Shown: one piece after another, positions 14,618 to 14,922 of the stretch
Position numbering within the stretch: the first letter of the stretch is position 1
Layout: each line of letters starts with the position of its first letter
Notes under the pieces: generated by a model
Told to the model about the DNA's origin: nothing
What the model saw: only the letters and a program-made list of their open reading frames with translations
The model's database searches: none
Position numbers and translations under genes: made by a program
Source of the DNA: an uncultured Collinsella sp.
Lineage (GTDB): Bacteria; Actinomycetota; Coriobacteriia; Coriobacteriales; Coriobacteriaceae
Direction of reading: 5' to 3'
Assembly (NCBI GenBank): GCA_900757615.1
Contig: CAAEON010000012.1
Location: 1-14,922, forward strand
DNA length: 14,922 bases

Positions 14618-14660
14618 TGTCCCCAGATGCCGGCACAAAAGGAACGTCCCCAAGTGCCAC
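14618..14660 (+). repeat. Tandem short GTCCCCA motifs
   Basis: TGTCCCCAGATGC (14618-14630) and CGTCCCCAAGTGCCAC (14645-14660) are related short motifs; a third, CTGTCCCCAATGACTAC, lies at 14784-14800. They flank the second palindromic repeat and may be part of a composite repeat. Confidence 0.5.
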
Positions 14661-14679
14661 CTGTTCGCCGAGCGAGGAT

Positions 14680-14768
14680 TTTTGGACACTCAAATGACGA
14701 GAGTGGATAATCTCCCACTTTGAGCCCCCAAACAGGCAAAAAACGGGAGATTATCCACCCTCATTCTG
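14680..14768. repeat. Palindromic intergenic repeat, copy 2
   Basis: This is a second copy of the 7881-7969 repeat. The stem is 14699-14716 with 14745-14762 and has one mismatch (A14702). The inner hairpin of copy 1 has been reduced to 3 bp. The sequence to the right (TCATTTAAGTCTGTCCCC, 14774-14791) is roughly inverted relative to the outer left flank of copy 1. No gene is seen in 14588-14922. Confidence 0.85.
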
Positions 14769-14875
14769 ACTACTCATTTAAGTCTGTCCCCAATGACTAC
14801 CTGGAGCAAGGCAACGCCGCAGGTAGAGGACGGACAGCGAGCGGGTCGCATTTGAGACAAGGTGACGTGAAACGA

Positions 14876-14904
14876 AAGGGCGCTGACCTTCTGGTCGCGC
14901 CCTT
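14876..14904 (-). terminator. Terminator-like hairpin near the right edge
   Basis: AAGGGCGC (14876-14883) pairs with GCGCCCTT (14897-14904), with an inner GACC/GGTC stem and a TTCT loop. On the minus strand it runs into TTTCGTTT, so it probably ends a minus-strand gene beyond the window. Confidence 0.5.
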
Positions 14905-14922
14905 GAAGTTGAACGTCAGATT

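Noticed and set aside
7881..14768. CRISPR array from the repeated sequence
   Set aside because: Only two copies, 6.8 kb apart, with no regular spacers and no cas genes.

Overview
The window is high-GC DNA with compact, strongly GC3-biased genes, good Shine-Dalgarno sites and short intergenic gaps. Gene content (PTS permease parts, phospho-glycosidase, GH106-like and GH140-like enzymes, AraC and RpiR regulators) suggests a gut actinobacterium of the Coriobacteriia, most like Collinsella. That assignment is inferred from style and content; no marker gene is present.

Layout. 1-750: a solitary IS200/IS605-type element with tnpA on the minus strand and hairpin-rich ends. 753-2924 (minus): a GH1 6-phospho-beta-glucosidase, then a free-standing glucose-type PTS EIIA with its own promoter and a clear intrinsic terminator. 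3150-4199 (minus): an AraC-family regulator whose last residues are out of frame because of a six-base homopolymer. 4297-6912 (plus): a large GH106-like glycoside hydrolase, divergent from the AraC gene and closed by a terminator. 7013-7867 (plus): a MurR/RpiR-type SIS-domain regulator. 8018-9331 (minus): a DUF4038/GH140-like glycosidase. 9558-10985 (minus): a beta-glucoside-type PTS EIIBC that lacks a IIA domain. 10986-11472: a visibly AT-rich divergent control region with several operator-like dyads. 11473-12810 (plus): an alpha/beta-hydrolase esterase. 13076-14587 (plus): a DUF1593 nucleoside-hydrolase-like protein.

How it may work together (inference). EIIBC, with phosphate from the separate EIIA, would import a beta-glucoside or substituted glycoside as its 6-phosphate. 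GH1 would split the phospho-glucoside. The GH106-like, GH140-like, esterase and DUF1593 proteins all lack visible signal peptides, so they would remove side sugars or acyl groups inside the cell. AraC and RpiR regulators sit among them. This looks like a utilisation island for decorated plant glycosides or small pectin-type fragments, built on PTS import rather than on secreted enzymes.

Non-coding structure is rich. Two copies of a roughly 89-bp palindromic repeat lie after genes (7881-7969 and 14680-14768). A 125-nt nested palindrome with 28-bp perfect outer arms follows the esterase gene (12821-12945). There are also several intrinsic terminators. No CRISPR array, rRNA or tRNA was seen.
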